From Prochlorococcus sp. AG-463-P14 (GTDB taxonomy: Bacteria > Cyanobacteriota > Cyanobacteriia > PCC-6307 > Cyanobiaceae), in NCBI GenBank assembly GCA_003209275.1, contig QCRX01000007.1, positions 1-36,404 of the forward strand: a stretch of 36,404 bases of DNA, given 5' to 3'. Positions 1 through 8,302 of this stretch are shown piece after piece; position 1 is the first letter of the stretch; each line of letters begins with the position of its first letter. The notes below the pieces were generated by a model. That model searched no databases, was not told the DNA's origin, and worked only from the letters and a program-made list of their open reading frames with translations. The position numbers and the translations under genes were made by a program.

Positions 1-1
1 G

Positions 2-1192
2 GCAGCTATGTTTGATTTGGGAGTGCCAAGAGAAGTTATTGAGAACCCTCTCTCTTCTCTTGGCTTGGGAAAATCTTTTAGCCTTAAGATTAAAGAAGAA
101 AGAAGTTTTGGTATTAGAGGGTTACAGATTTCTGTAGATACTCTCGAAGAAAACCCACCTGCGCGTACCTGGAAAAATATAAAAGAAGTTATTAATAATG
201 CATCGTGGAATGATTCATTGCGCACAAAAGTCCTAGATGTTTTCAAGTTAATTGCTGAAGCGGAGGCTAATGTTCATGGAACCTCTTCTGAAGAAGTTCA
301 CTTTCATGAAATTGGTGCAATTGATTCTCTGGTAGATGTAATAGGTGTATGTGCAGCAGTTGAATATTTGCGTCCAGAACAGATTCTTTGTTCGATCCCT
401 CCAGCTGGTTATGGAACTGTAAAAACTTCTCATGGACTTTTACCTGTACCTGTTCCAGCTGTATTAGAAATCGCGAAAATAAAAGGTGTTGAACTTTCTG
501 GAGAGGAAAATGTTCCAGAAGGAGAATTGACGACGCCAACTGGTTTCGCTTTGATGGCCATATTGTCAGATAGTTTTGGCAAGCCAGCTTCTTTTGGTAT
601 TACTTCAATTGGAGTTGGCTTAGGGCATCGGAAGTTGGATCGCCCTAATTTATTGCGAATTATCCAGATTAATAATTCGCAATCTGGAGAAAGACAAGAA
701 TTCACTAATGCTATGCATTGGGAAAGATTAGTAATTCAGGAAGCATGGATTGATGATTCAACTCCTGAAGACATTTCTAGCCTTGTTGAACAATTAAAGA
801 TTGCTGGAGCAATAGAAGTGGTTTGTCATCCAGTTCAGATGAAAAAAGGAAGGCAAGGAATATTAGTTTCAGCAATTGTATCTCCAGAAAATTCTTGTGA
901 TTTACGCTTAACTTGGTTTTCAAAAGGCACAACTCTTGGCCTTAGAGAAAGAATAGATGGGAGGTGGGTTTTGCCCAGAAGGTGCGGCTATAGCTCAACA
1001 TCTTTCGGAAAAATATCCATGAAACAAGTTAAGAGAATAGATGGCAGATTGACAATTAAAGCTGAACATGATGATATAATAAGAATAAGCAAAGAGTTAG
1101 GAAAGTCTATAGATGAGGTTCGTAGGGAAGTTGATTTAGGGGCTTATGAATTCATACCTTCTGAAGAATGGACCTGGGGAATATCCTCTTGA
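2..1192 (+). CDS. larC: LarC-family nickel insertion protein (DUF111), 5' end cut by window edge
   Basis: The reading frame is open to the first base of the window, so the N-terminus is missing; the ATG at position 8 is internal (the residues ahead of it are Ala-Ala, leading into MFDLGVPREV). Family knowledge: LarC is a CTP-dependent nickel cyclometallase that inserts nickel into the pincer cofactor used by lactate racemase-type enzymes. Seen here: the His/Glu-rich block VHFHEIGAIDSLVDV, the block PAGYGTVKTSHGLLPVPVP and the TTPTGFA segment, all typical of DUF111 proteins. It is a single uninterrupted frame, unlike the frameshifted larC1/larC2 of lactobacilli. Its stop overlaps the start of the downstream membrane protein, suggesting co-translation. 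No larA, larB or larE lies in the window, so which enzyme would receive the cofactor is unknown. Confidence 0.88.
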   Translation, partial: AAMFDLGVPREVIENPLSSLGLGKSFSLKIKEERSFGIRGLQISVDTLEENPPARTWKNIKEVINNASWNDSLRTKVLDVFKLIAEAEANVHGTSSEEVHFHEIGAIDSLVDVIGVCAAVEYLRPEQILCSIPPAGYGTVKTSHGLLPVPVPAVLEIAKIKGVELSGEENVPEGELTTPTGFALMAILSDSFGKPASFGITSIGVGLGHRKLDRPNLLRIIQINNSQSGERQEFTNAMHWERLVIQEAWIDDSTPEDISSLVEQLKIAGAIEVVCHPVQMKKGRQGILVSAIVSPENSCDLRLTWFSKGTTLGLRERIDGRWVLPRRCGYSSTSFGKISMKQVKRIDGRLTIKAEHDDIIRISKELGKSIDEVRREVDLGAYEFIPSEEWTWGISS

Positions 1193-2160
1193 AAAAACTT
1201 CTCACTTTCTTTCGATTGTTAGGTAGAAGAATTACGCCTTCTTTGAAATTGCGAGATTATGTAACTGTATTCTCATTAATTTTTCTGTCAATTATTATTT
1301 TTAATAATGCCGAAGAGTTGATCTCTCTTCAGATAGATCGGGCTTCATTGTTGTGGATGACATTAGCATTTTTTGTTAGTTTAATTAGCATATTAGTCAA
1401 TGCATTAGCTTGGATTTTTCTCCTTAAATGGCTTGGATATAAATCCAAGAAAATCAAACTTTTAACTCTCTTTATAACCAGTAACTTATTGAAGTATCTA
1501 CCTGGTGGCATATGGCATTTTATTGAAAGACTTCGTGTGCTTCGTTCTGAAATTCACACAGGTCAGGCTGCCGCCTCTGTGGTCTTAGAACCAGTCTTGA
1601 TGTCTGTGGCGGCATTGCTTTTTGTCCCACTGGGTGGATGGCAATCAGGCTTGGGCGTTCTATGTATTCTTCCTGCAATCCTATTATTTTCTAAATTTCG
1701 TGAGCCTCTTATTCGAAAATTAGAAGGCCTAAAATTTGACTATTTGAAGACTATAAAGCCCGATCTTTTTAATGATAAGAACACAGAAAAATCAGTTGAT
1801 AGGAAAACAAAGGCTCTATGGAAGCCTCTTTTAATAGAGATGCTTTTTGTATTTCTTAGGTTCTTAGGCTTTTGGTCCTCCTTGCAGGCCTTTTCTATTG
1901 AACAATCCTTACCTATTAATGAGTGGTTGGCTGCTTTTTGCTTTGCTTGGACTTTGGGGCTAATCGTTCCCGGTGCACCTGGAGGAATTGGAATTTTTGA
2001 AAGCTCACTTTACTTTAGGCTTGGATCTTCAGTCCCTCAGGCTGAAATTATTGCTGTTTTACTATGTTATAGAGTATTCGTAAGTGTTGCTGATTTGTTT
2101 ATAGCCAGTGGAGCTTATTTAGTTAATTGGATTTTACCTAAGAGTAAATCTATTAGTTAG
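1189..2160 (+). CDS. Multi-pass membrane protein, lysylphosphatidylglycerol synthase TM/UPF0104 family
   Basis: A predicted inner-membrane protein of about 323 residues with several hydrophobic helices. Near the C-terminus it carries the PGGIGIFE block, the usual mark of the UPF0104/AglD-MprF transmembrane family, whose better studied members move or make charged lipids. No C-terminal acyltransferase domain is present, so a lysyl-PG synthase activity is not supported; lipid flippase or transport is only an inference. Start choice: TTG at 1189 overlaps the larC stop as TTGA and has GGGGA eight bases upstream, which I prefer to the ATG at 1168 that adds seven residues. The pair with larC is probably one transcript. 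The downstream gene is convergent, with only 36 bp between. Confidence 0.8.
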   Translation: MKKLLTFFRLLGRRITPSLKLRDYVTVFSLIFLSIIIFNNAEELISLQIDRASLLWMTLAFFVSLISILVNALAWIFLLKWLGYKSKKIKLLTLFITSNLLKYLPGGIWHFIERLRVLRSEIHTGQAAASVVLEPVLMSVAALLFVPLGGWQSGLGVLCILPAILLFSKFREPLIRKLEGLKFDYLKTIKPDLFNDKNTEKSVDRKTKALWKPLLIEMLFVFLRFLGFWSSLQAFSIEQSLPINEWLAAFCFAWTLGLIVPGAPGGIGIFESSLYFRLGSSVPQAEIIAVLLCYRVFVSVADLFIASGAYLVNWILPKSKSIS

Positions 2161-2196
2161 AAATAAACTAGGAATTGATTATTTAAAACTTAAAAA

Positions 2197-3855
2197 TTAA
2201 TTGGTTTGTTCAACTGATGATCTCTGTTTAGATGGTTCTTTAAGACCGCTATTTGACCCTATACTTTGATGGTCTAACCCTGGAATTAACGCTAAGGAAG
2301 CTATTAGTCCTAAAGAGAGAATCATTAAAGCAGGTAATATTGATTCGGCCATCCTCTCATCACTTGCATATTGAAAGATTCGAACTGAGAGAGTGTCAAA
2401 ATCAAATGGTCTTAAGACAAATGTAAGTGGTAACTCCTTTAGTGTGTCTACAAAAACAAGAAGTGCTCCTACGGCTATAGGTCCTTTTAAAAGTGGTAAA
2501 TGTATTCTTCGAAGAACTTCAGGCCACTTGCACCCAAGTCCTGTAGCTGCTTCATCCAGGCTTGGTGAAAGTCTTTCGAAGGCTGCGTCAAGTCCTCCTT
2601 TTGCTACTGCTAAGAAGCGATCGCTATAACCCCAGACGAGTAAAACCACTGGTGCAAGTTTCCATGGAGCACCACTAAACGAAAGAAGTGCAAGAGCCAG
2701 GACAGCTCCTGGGATTGCATAACCAATCCCAGATAAAAAAGAAATCGTGCGGATCCACGGTGTTGGATTCCATCTTTTTACGATGCTTATTAAAAGTGCA
2801 GCTATTACAGAAAAGGTTGCTGCAGCAATTCCAAGCCCAAGGCTTCGAATAGTTAGCAGAAAGAGTTCATAGTCAAGTTTTTGACCAAGCTGATCAATAT
2901 TTACGATTGTCCAAAGAATTGGGATGCCTAGAGTGAATGTTGGTGGTGCAAGGGCAAGTGCTTGAGCAAATAATGCTCTAAAACCTTTTAGTTCCCAGGC
3001 TGGAGCTTCTCCTCCCGCAGCCCCTTCTGTCCACCGGCGACTGCGCCTTCTAAGTGCTTTCTCGTAGACGACAAGGGAAATAACAATGAAAAGCGCACAT
3101 AGAGCTAGTCCTATTGCCCCAGAAGGGTTGCCTCTTGCACCCCAGTTTTCAACTATGCCTGCTGAAATACTTGGCACATTGAGAAGTTGTACAGCTCCTA
3201 GCTCATTAACTACTTCCATTCCCATTAATGCAATTCCAGCTCCAATAGCTGGAAGAGTCATTGGCAATGCAATACGTCGGAAACTATTCCACGGACCAAC
3301 TCCTAAACTTCTACATGCTTCGAGTTGAAGCCTTCCGCATTTTGCAAAACTTTCTGTGCTTAGAAGGAAAACATAGGGATAAGTTGTTAATGACATGATT
3401 AGCACTGCCCAAGGCATGCCATTAATTCTTATGGCATTTATGCTTCCTAGATCTATCAATGTTGCTGATAATAAATAAGCAGGTGTTGCTAATGGAAGTA
3501 GCTGAGCAACTCTTAGAAAACTTCTTCCAGGAAATCGACAGTTTGCAAGCAGCCAGCCATTTGCGCTCCCAATTATGCCTCCTATAAAAGAAGTGGAAAA
3601 AAGCAGAAATAAAGTTCCACGCACTTGACGTGAGCCGTCAAACCCTAGGTTTACAGAACCATCCCTGAGTCCAGTAAACCCTTCAAAGATGAGGCCAAAT
3701 AGTGGTAAAAGAGCAAAAAATGCAATGCTTATTGCTATTAAAGTGAGTACGATTCTTCCAGAATGCCATTGATCATTTTTTAAGGAATTTTTTTTTGAGG
3801 AGATAACTTTACGAAAAAACTCCTTCATGAATTTTATCTTTAGATGATCACGCAT
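2197..3855 (-). CDS. Iron(III)-type ABC transporter permease, double-domain (FutB/HitB-like)
   Basis: A 552-residue inner-membrane permease with two tandem BPD_transp_1 domains and about 12 predicted helices. Both halves hold the EAA loop that docks the ATPase: EACRSLGVGPWNSFRRIALP in the first and DEAATGLGCKWPEVLRRIHL in the second, each followed by further helices. Length and duplication match the SfuB/HitB/FutB permeases for ferric iron. The substrate-binding protein (FutA-like) and ATPase (FutC-like) are not in the window; in picocyanobacteria these parts are often scattered. The start could be ATG 3855 or the in-frame ATG at 3828 (MKEFFRK), neither with a strong Shine-Dalgarno sequence. 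Iron is inferred from resemblance; other substrates such as thiamine or phosphonate remain possible. Confidence 0.85.
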   Translation of the reverse strand: MRDHLKIKFMKEFFRKVISSKKNSLKNDQWHSGRIVLTLIAISIAFFALLPLFGLIFEGFTGLRDGSVNLGFDGSRQVRGTLFLLFSTSFIGGIIGSANGWLLANCRFPGRSFLRVAQLLPLATPAYLLSATLIDLGSINAIRINGMPWAVLIMSLTTYPYVFLLSTESFAKCGRLQLEACRSLGVGPWNSFRRIALPMTLPAIGAGIALMGMEVVNELGAVQLLNVPSISAGIVENWGARGNPSGAIGLALCALFIVISLVVYEKALRRRSRRWTEGAAGGEAPAWELKGFRALFAQALALAPPTFTLGIPILWTIVNIDQLGQKLDYELFLLTIRSLGLGIAAATFSVIAALLISIVKRWNPTPWIRTISFLSGIGYAIPGAVLALALLSFSGAPWKLAPVVLLVWGYSDRFLAVAKGGLDAAFERLSPSLDEAATGLGCKWPEVLRRIHLPLLKGPIAVGALLVFVDTLKELPLTFVLRPFDFDTLSVRIFQYASDERMAESILPALMILSLGLIASLALIPGLDHQSIGSNSGLKEPSKQRSSVEQTN

Positions 3856-3991
3856 TGTTATTTATGGATTTGATTTTTAGTTGCAATGATTAAATAGGTT
3901 TGTCTATTATGTTATTGAGGTTTAGAAAGTTAATTTTCGTCTTAGGGTTTTGATTGTCAAAGTTTAGTCTTTTGAATCTTCTGTAAAGGAG

Positions 3992-4138
3992 TCAAAGGCT
4001 TTCCTTCTTGACTGGTATAGGTATAAGTGCTGGTTCCATTAGACCACCCCCAGAGTTGTCGTCATCTGAATCAGTCATTAGCAGAAAGGCTAATAGGCTT
4101 ATGACAACAAGTGTGATAGCAGCAAGCAGTTCGGTCAT
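3992..4138 (-). CDS. Small single-span membrane protein, 48 residues, function unknown
   Basis: An ORF of 48 codons running ATG 4138 to TGA 3992. It begins MTELLAAITLVVISLLAFLL, a clean transmembrane helix, then has an acidic patch (DSDDDN), a GGG turn, a proline-containing stretch (EPALIPIPV) and a basic end (KKESL). This layout resembles the small one-helix proteins common in picocyanobacterial thylakoid and plasma membranes, but I do not recognise the family. It lies alone in the roughly 490-bp gap between the CobW gene and the iron permease, on the same strand as both. No clear Shine-Dalgarno sequence precedes the ATG. The composition of the helix and the tidy fit in a gap argue for a real gene; conservation in relatives would decide. 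Confidence 0.55.
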   Translation of the reverse strand: MTELLAAITLVVISLLAFLLMTDSDDDNSGGGLMEPALIPIPVKKESL

Positions 4139-4347
4139 GACCCACTTTTGTTGAAGGCCACATTAAGCAAAGAAAGCCTTTTTTGCTCGACAAAGGAGAA
4201 TGATGTTGCAAAACCTAGGTTTCAATTGAAAATGAATTTGTTTTCAGAGGCTATGAGATAATTCAATTCTTGTGAATCAGTATTGAGCAGATAATTGATT
4301 TTATTGAATATAAGAAGAGTGAATAACTTATATATATTAATAATTCT

Positions 4348-5424
4348 TTAGGTGAGGCCCTTTCCTGAATGATGGGCAACGCAGGCTTGTAATTGCATTT
4401 TTATTTTTGAATGATTTATCTTCTTTCCTATTAGAACTAGTTGATTTTTCTTTTCGTCATGCCAATCACTATCGTCAATAGAGAAACGTTTCCCTGCCAA
4501 GTGAAAGATATGTCTTCTTTCACTTTCATTGAACCAAAGTATTCCTTTGGCTCGAAAAACTTCTGCAGGAAGTTGATTATCTAGAAAATTCTGAAATTTC
4601 CTGAGAGAAAAAGGACCATCACTTTTGAATGAAAAAGAACTAAATCCTTCTATCTCTCCTGAATGGCTTTTAATTTCTTCTCTGTCATGCTCATGCTCAT
4701 GCTCATGCTCATGCTCATGCTCACAATGAGTATGGTTTTGGGAAGAGTGATCTTCGTGCTTTTGCAATTTGTCGGTTTCGAAAAGTCCAACACTCATTAT
4801 TAGAGGTAATGAAACTTCGCAATTCAGTGATCTTAAAATCCTCGCATCTTTTTTTAGTATGCGGAGTTCAGCTTCAATTTCTATGAGTTTCTTTTCTGTT
4901 ACTAGATCGCATTTGTTTAAAAGCAAAATGTCACCGTAAATTATTTGTGATCTGCCTACATCTGTCTCTAATATTTGTGGACCAAAGTTTTCTGCATCAA
5001 TTAATGTGATTATTGAATCAAGTCGAGTTGAATCTCTTAGATCACTTCCAAGAAAAGTCATTGCTACTGGTAGAGGGTCTGCCAGGCCAGTTGTTTCAAC
5101 AATTAAATAGTCAATAGAGTCTTTCTTCTCAAGAATCCTATTTACAGCTTTTAGGAGCTCTCCATTTATAGAACAGCAGATGCAGCCATTGCTAAGCTCT
5201 ATCATATCTTCACTAGTGGTAATTATTAGCTCGTTATCAATTCCTATTTCTCCAAACTCATTAACAAGAACAGCTGTTCTTAAACCTTTCTGATTACTAA
5301 GAATGTGATTTAAAAGTGTTGTTTTCCCTGCGCCAAGGAATCCAGTTAGGATTGTGACTGGTATTCCTAGCGATTCTTCGGAATCAGTTGTTTGAATAAG
5401 ATGGTTGATAGTTGAATTTGACAT
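4348..5424 (-). CDS. CobW/G3E-family GTPase, putative metal chaperone
   Basis: A 358-residue cytoplasmic GTPase of the COG0523/CobW family. Visible motifs in order: Walker A GFLGAGKTT at residues 28-36, the metal-binding CICC at 81-84, a DxxG-type region ETTGLADP near 110, the NKCD guanine-specificity motif at 170-173, a His-rich loop at about 223-248 (HCEHEHEHEHEHEHD), and the C-terminal CobW_C domain (AKGILWF, HLAGKRF). Family knowledge: such proteins deliver zinc, cobalt or other metals to client enzymes, GTP hydrolysis driving transfer. The His loop suggests zinc or nickel but the metal is not determined by sequence. No Zur box was identified. A hairpin at 5473-5501 separates it from the upstream dehydratase gene, suggesting its own transcript. 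Confidence 0.9.
   Translation of the reverse strand: MSNSTINHLIQTTDSEESLGIPVTILTGFLGAGKTTLLNHILSNQKGLRTAVLVNEFGEIGIDNELIITTSEDMIELSNGCICCSINGELLKAVNRILEKKDSIDYLIVETTGLADPLPVAMTFLGSDLRDSTRLDSIITLIDAENFGPQILETDVGRSQIIYGDILLLNKCDLVTEKKLIEIEAELRILKKDARILRSLNCEVSLPLIMSVGLFETDKLQKHEDHSSQNHTHCEHEHEHEHEHEHDREEIKSHSGEIEGFSSFSFKSDGPFSLRKFQNFLDNQLPAEVFRAKGILWFNESERRHIFHLAGKRFSIDDSDWHDEKKNQLVLIGKKINHSKIKMQLQACVAHHSGKGLT
4686..4721. repeat. Six tandem copies of a 6-bp unit (catgct) inside the CobW gene
   Basis: Six perfect head-to-tail copies of catgct on the plus strand, read on the minus strand as alternating GAG and CAT codons. They encode the Glu-His repeat of the metal-binding loop. The unit length is a multiple of three, so copy-number change would lengthen or shorten the loop without breaking the frame. 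Confidence 0.95.
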
Positions 5425-5472
5425 TAGATTAATTGGTGAAGTGCTTACTTAGAGAGATTGCAGATGGTACAA

Positions 5473-5501
5473 AATTTTAAATGTGCTCTGCACTTAAAAT
5501 T
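5473..5501 (-). terminator. Hairpin with U-tract, likely terminator after the pterin dehydratase gene
   Basis: On the minus strand a 12-bp stem (ATTTTAAGTGC pairing with GCACatTTAAAAT, one 2-nt bulge, loop AGA) is followed directly by TTTTGTACC. It lies between the stop of the dehydratase gene (5533) and the start of the CobW gene (5424). The form fits a weak intrinsic terminator; the stem is AT-rich apart from its tip. Confidence 0.45.
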
Positions 5502-5532
5502 CTTTTGAGCAAGAGTCTAATGAATTATCTTG

Positions 5533-5814
5533 TTAAAGTTTATCGATTTCTTTCGCAAGTTTAATATCAAGATTGCTTAATCCTCCTAGGTCATGAGTAG
5601 TTAACTCAATCTTTACAGAAGAATAAACATTGCTCCAGTTAGGATGGTGTCCAAGTGATTCAGAAATAATTGCCACTTTTGTAATAAATCCAAAGGCTTC
5701 TATAAAGTTTCTAAATTTCCATCCTCGACTGATTTTCCCTTGTTTAATTTCCCAGTCTGGGATCTCACTAGCTAAAGTCGCAAGTGCTTGTTTCGTTAAA
5801 AGTGTGGATTGCAT
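5533..5814 (-). CDS. Pterin-4a-carbinolamine dehydratase (PCD/DCoH family)
   Basis: A 93-residue cytosolic enzyme of the usual PCD length. The active-site block GHHPNWSNVYSSVKIELTTHD (residues about 55-75, written in part) contains the paired His56-His57, Pro58 and His74 expected for dehydration of 4a-hydroxytetrahydropterin. The opening residues WEIKQGKISRGWKF match the usual substrate-side strand. No phenylalanine hydroxylase gene is in the window; in bacteria lacking that enzyme PCD homologues have been linked to molybdopterin or folate salvage, so the physiological role here is open. It lies six bases downstream of the YjbQ-like gene on the same strand, so the two are probably co-transcribed, and a terminator-like hairpin follows it. 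Confidence 0.92.
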   Translation of the reverse strand: MQSTLLTKQALATLASEIPDWEIKQGKISRGWKFRNFIEAFGFITKVAIISESLGHHPNWSNVYSSVKIELTTHDLGGLSNLDIKLAKEIDKL

Positions 5815-5820
5815 GAAGAA

Positions 5821-6474
5821 TCATTCTTTACTTGCTTGATCATCCTCGCTAATTAGTTCATGAATTCGGTCGATAAGTAAATCAACATTTGTTTCTATGC
5901 CCTCATCTGATGCCCAAGCATCAGGGTTATTTTTCTGAAGAATAATTTCGTTCAGTTTTGAGGCATTCCTTCGAGACATTTCCATGGAAATGCTTGAATT
6001 TGCTAGGCCTTGATTTTTTGATGAAACTTCTCCGATGGCATGTAAAACAATTTTTCGTAAATGGCATGCATGACGATGTTCCCAGAGATACACCGCTTGC
6101 CAAGTACCTAGTACGAGTTGACCTGCATCCACACTTAAGCTCAAGCAACTACAAGTAAGAGCTGAGCGAATATGCGCTGGCATATCGTCTGGACCTTCGT
6201 CGTTATGGAGATATTTGACAGGTTTTTCTTGGCCATTTATCGACTGAAAGCTCTTTTCTGGGACCAGTGCTTTCATGTAAGCGGAAAGATCCTTTAGAAC
6301 TCTTGGGTCTGCATTCTCATTAATGGTAAGACTGCAGCTTGTGTGCTTCACAGAGATATTAAGAAGCCCTTGTTTGAGATTATTCTCAGCTATCCAAGTA
6401 TTTATTGCTGGGGTTATATCCGTGAAGCCCTCCCCAGAGGTCTCAAATGAAAGTTCGGAAAGTCTTTGTTCCAT
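5821..6474 (-). CDS. YjbQ/UPF0047 family protein with C-terminal extension
   Basis: Residues 1-150 form a complete YjbQ (UPF0047) domain: VKHTSCSLTINENADPRV, HNDEGPDDMPAHIRSAL and LGTWQAVYLWEHRHACHLRK hold the family's conserved His, Asp and Glu residues. Some family members show secondary thiamine-phosphate synthase activity; the true role is uncertain. After the domain, about 68 further residues (MEMSRRNASKLNEII, NNPDAWASDEG, NVDLLIDRIHEL) form a charged helical tail that ordinary YjbQ proteins of about 140 residues lack. Start choice: ATG 6474 (MEQRLSEL) has GAGAAGG ten bases upstream; the ATG at 6495 adds seven residues and overlaps that Shine-Dalgarno site. The gene precedes the pterin dehydratase with a six-base gap. 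Confidence 0.85.
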   Translation of the reverse strand: MEQRLSELSFETSGEGFTDITPAINTWIAENNLKQGLLNISVKHTSCSLTINENADPRVLKDLSAYMKALVPEKSFQSINGQEKPVKYLHNDEGPDDMPAHIRSALTCSCLSLSVDAGQLVLGTWQAVYLWEHRHACHLRKIVLHAIGEVSSKNQGLANSSISMEMSRRNASKLNEIILQKNNPDAWASDEGIETNVDLLIDRIHELISEDDQASKE

Positions 6475-6723
6475 TTCTTTTAAGCCTTCTCTCATTTATC
6501 AGCTTGATTCCAGAAAATTGCAAGTAATTGATATTAATGGCGATAGTTGATTCAAGAAAATCGAATCAGTGCAAGTGTGAGCTATACCTTTTTTGGCGTA
6601 AAAATTGTGTATTTGCTTTTTTAGCGTTTAGAACGTTCGATCCTTAAAGGTAGACATTGAACTTGATAATTTGAACTAGAGGCCTTTAAGTGATTATCGT
6701 TCTTTTAGTATTGAAATAAGACA

Positions 6724-8274
6724 TTGCCTTCCCTCGCTTGGAAGCGACTGGGGGAATATCTGAGAGAGACCCAGCTTCTTGGTTCTATTCAGAGCACCCT
6801 CTATTGGGATCAGAACACCAGGATGCCTCCTGCAGGATCTTCCTGGCGTGGAGAACAATTAAGTCTCCTAGCAAGACTTTTGCATTCTCGTCAGAGCAGT
6901 CAGGCTTTTGAGGATCTACTTACAGAAGCAAAAGATGAATTTCGCGAAGCAAGATCTTCTGGGAAACTTGACGAAACGCAAGAATTTGAGAGAGGTAGAA
7001 ACCTGGAACTTCTTCAGCAGGGGTTCAGTCGGCAGAAGAACTTAGACTCTGGATTGGTAGGAGAGCTTGCGACTGCTCAGGCAGAAGGTTATAGGCTTTG
7101 GCAGGAAGCGAAAGAAAATGCTGACTTTTCTTTCTTTGCTCCAGCTCTAAGAAAGTTAATTGCGCTCAGGAAGGAGCAAGCAGCCCAATTGGCTGAACCT
7201 CGAAGCTGTTGGGAAACATTGGCTCAACCATTTGAGCCTGACCTAACAAAAATCAGACTTTCAGAGCTATTCGCTCCATTACGTCGTCGCCTTCCAGAGC
7301 TTTTAGAGACAGTCCGCGGTTGGGAGCCAAGTCCCAGAAGCAAATGGGACTTGGATGAATTAGTTCAACAGAAACTTTGCGATCGACTCCTTAAAGATTG
7401 GGGTAGAGATCAAAGCATTACTTGTGTTGCAAGATCACCGCACCCTTTCTCAACAACTTTGGGACCAAAAGACTTTCGTCTTACTACTCGAGTAGTGCCT
7501 GGACAGCCCCTTTCTTGCTTTTTGGCTACTGCCCATGAGTGGGGACATTCTTTATATGAACAAGGATTGAATTTTCAAAGTCATCAATGGTTTGCATGGC
7601 CTTTAGGACAAGCAACTTCTATGGCTGTACATGAAAGTCAATCACTTTTTTGGGAAAACAGAATTGCAAGAAGTTTTTCATTCTCAGAGCGTTTTTGGCA
7701 TCATTTTGCGGAAGCCGGCGCTCCGATTGATTCTGGTAATTCTTTATGGAGAGAGATGAATCCGTTGACTCCAGGCCTTAATCGTGTTGAGGCTGACGAA
7801 TTGAGTTATGGGATTCATATTCTGATTAGAACTGATCTTGAGTTCGCTTTGTTAGAAGAAGGATTATCCGTTGATGATTTGCCTGAGGAATGGAACAAAA
7901 GGTACGAGAACATTCTTGGAGTTGTTCCTCGGAATGATGCTGAGGGTTGTTTGCAAGATGTTCACTGGAGTGAGGGACAGTTTGGCTATTTCCCTTCTTA
8001 TCTTTTAGGGCATTTAATAAGTGCTCAAATTGCTGAAGCGATGTCTGATGGTCTTATAAGTCTTGGTATTGAGGCTCAGGATCCGATCGACTGGTGTATT
8101 CGAACAAGCAATGAATCCATGATGCTTTCTTGGCTAAGGAAAGAAGTTCATCCATATGGGAGGCAGGTTAATGCAGAGCAATTGGTTCAAAAGGTCACTG
8201 GAAAACCTTTGTCAAGTAATGCATTCCTCAAATATCTAGAGAGAAAACTTGAGCAACTTTCGCCTGATACGTAA
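6724..8274 (+). CDS. M32-family metallocarboxypeptidase (carboxypeptidase Taq type)
   Basis: A 516-residue cytoplasmic zinc carboxypeptidase. The zinc motif HEWGH is at residues 271-275 and the third ligand Glu sits in HESQSLFWEN at about 303-312; the family blocks STLYWDQNTRMP (N-terminus), HPFSTTLGPKDFRLTTR and GQFGYFPSYLLGHLISAQ are all present. Length fits the family (about 500). M32 enzymes remove C-terminal residues from peptides, so a role in peptide recycling is inferred. Start: a TTG at 6724 giving MPSLAWKRLGEYL is the only plausible one, since an in-frame stop lies at 6712 and the first ATG would cut into the conserved N-terminus. The stop is 28 bp before the pyrophosphatase start. 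Confidence 0.93.
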   Translation: MPSLAWKRLGEYLRETQLLGSIQSTLYWDQNTRMPPAGSSWRGEQLSLLARLLHSRQSSQAFEDLLTEAKDEFREARSSGKLDETQEFERGRNLELLQQGFSRQKNLDSGLVGELATAQAEGYRLWQEAKENADFSFFAPALRKLIALRKEQAAQLAEPRSCWETLAQPFEPDLTKIRLSELFAPLRRRLPELLETVRGWEPSPRSKWDLDELVQQKLCDRLLKDWGRDQSITCVARSPHPFSTTLGPKDFRLTTRVVPGQPLSCFLATAHEWGHSLYEQGLNFQSHQWFAWPLGQATSMAVHESQSLFWENRIARSFSFSERFWHHFAEAGAPIDSGNSLWREMNPLTPGLNRVEADELSYGIHILIRTDLEFALLEEGLSVDDLPEEWNKRYENILGVVPRNDAEGCLQDVHWSEGQFGYFPSYLLGHLISAQIAEAMSDGLISLGIEAQDPIDWCIRTSNESMMLSWLRKEVHPYGRQVNAEQLVQKVTGKPLSSNAFLKYLERKLEQLSPDT

Positions 8275-8302
8275 AGTAGGAAATTGGGATTATTTTTTTA
8301 GT

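Noticed and set aside
2617-2624. HIP1 octamer GCGATCGC, also at 10808-10815
   Set aside because: Only two copies in 36 kb, both in coding sequence; there is no enrichment of the kind seen in HIP1-rich cyanobacteria.
6537-6647. 36-codon frame upstream of the M32 carboxypeptidase
   Set aside because: No ribosome-binding site, Cys/Phe-rich odd composition and no membrane helix pattern; not supported.
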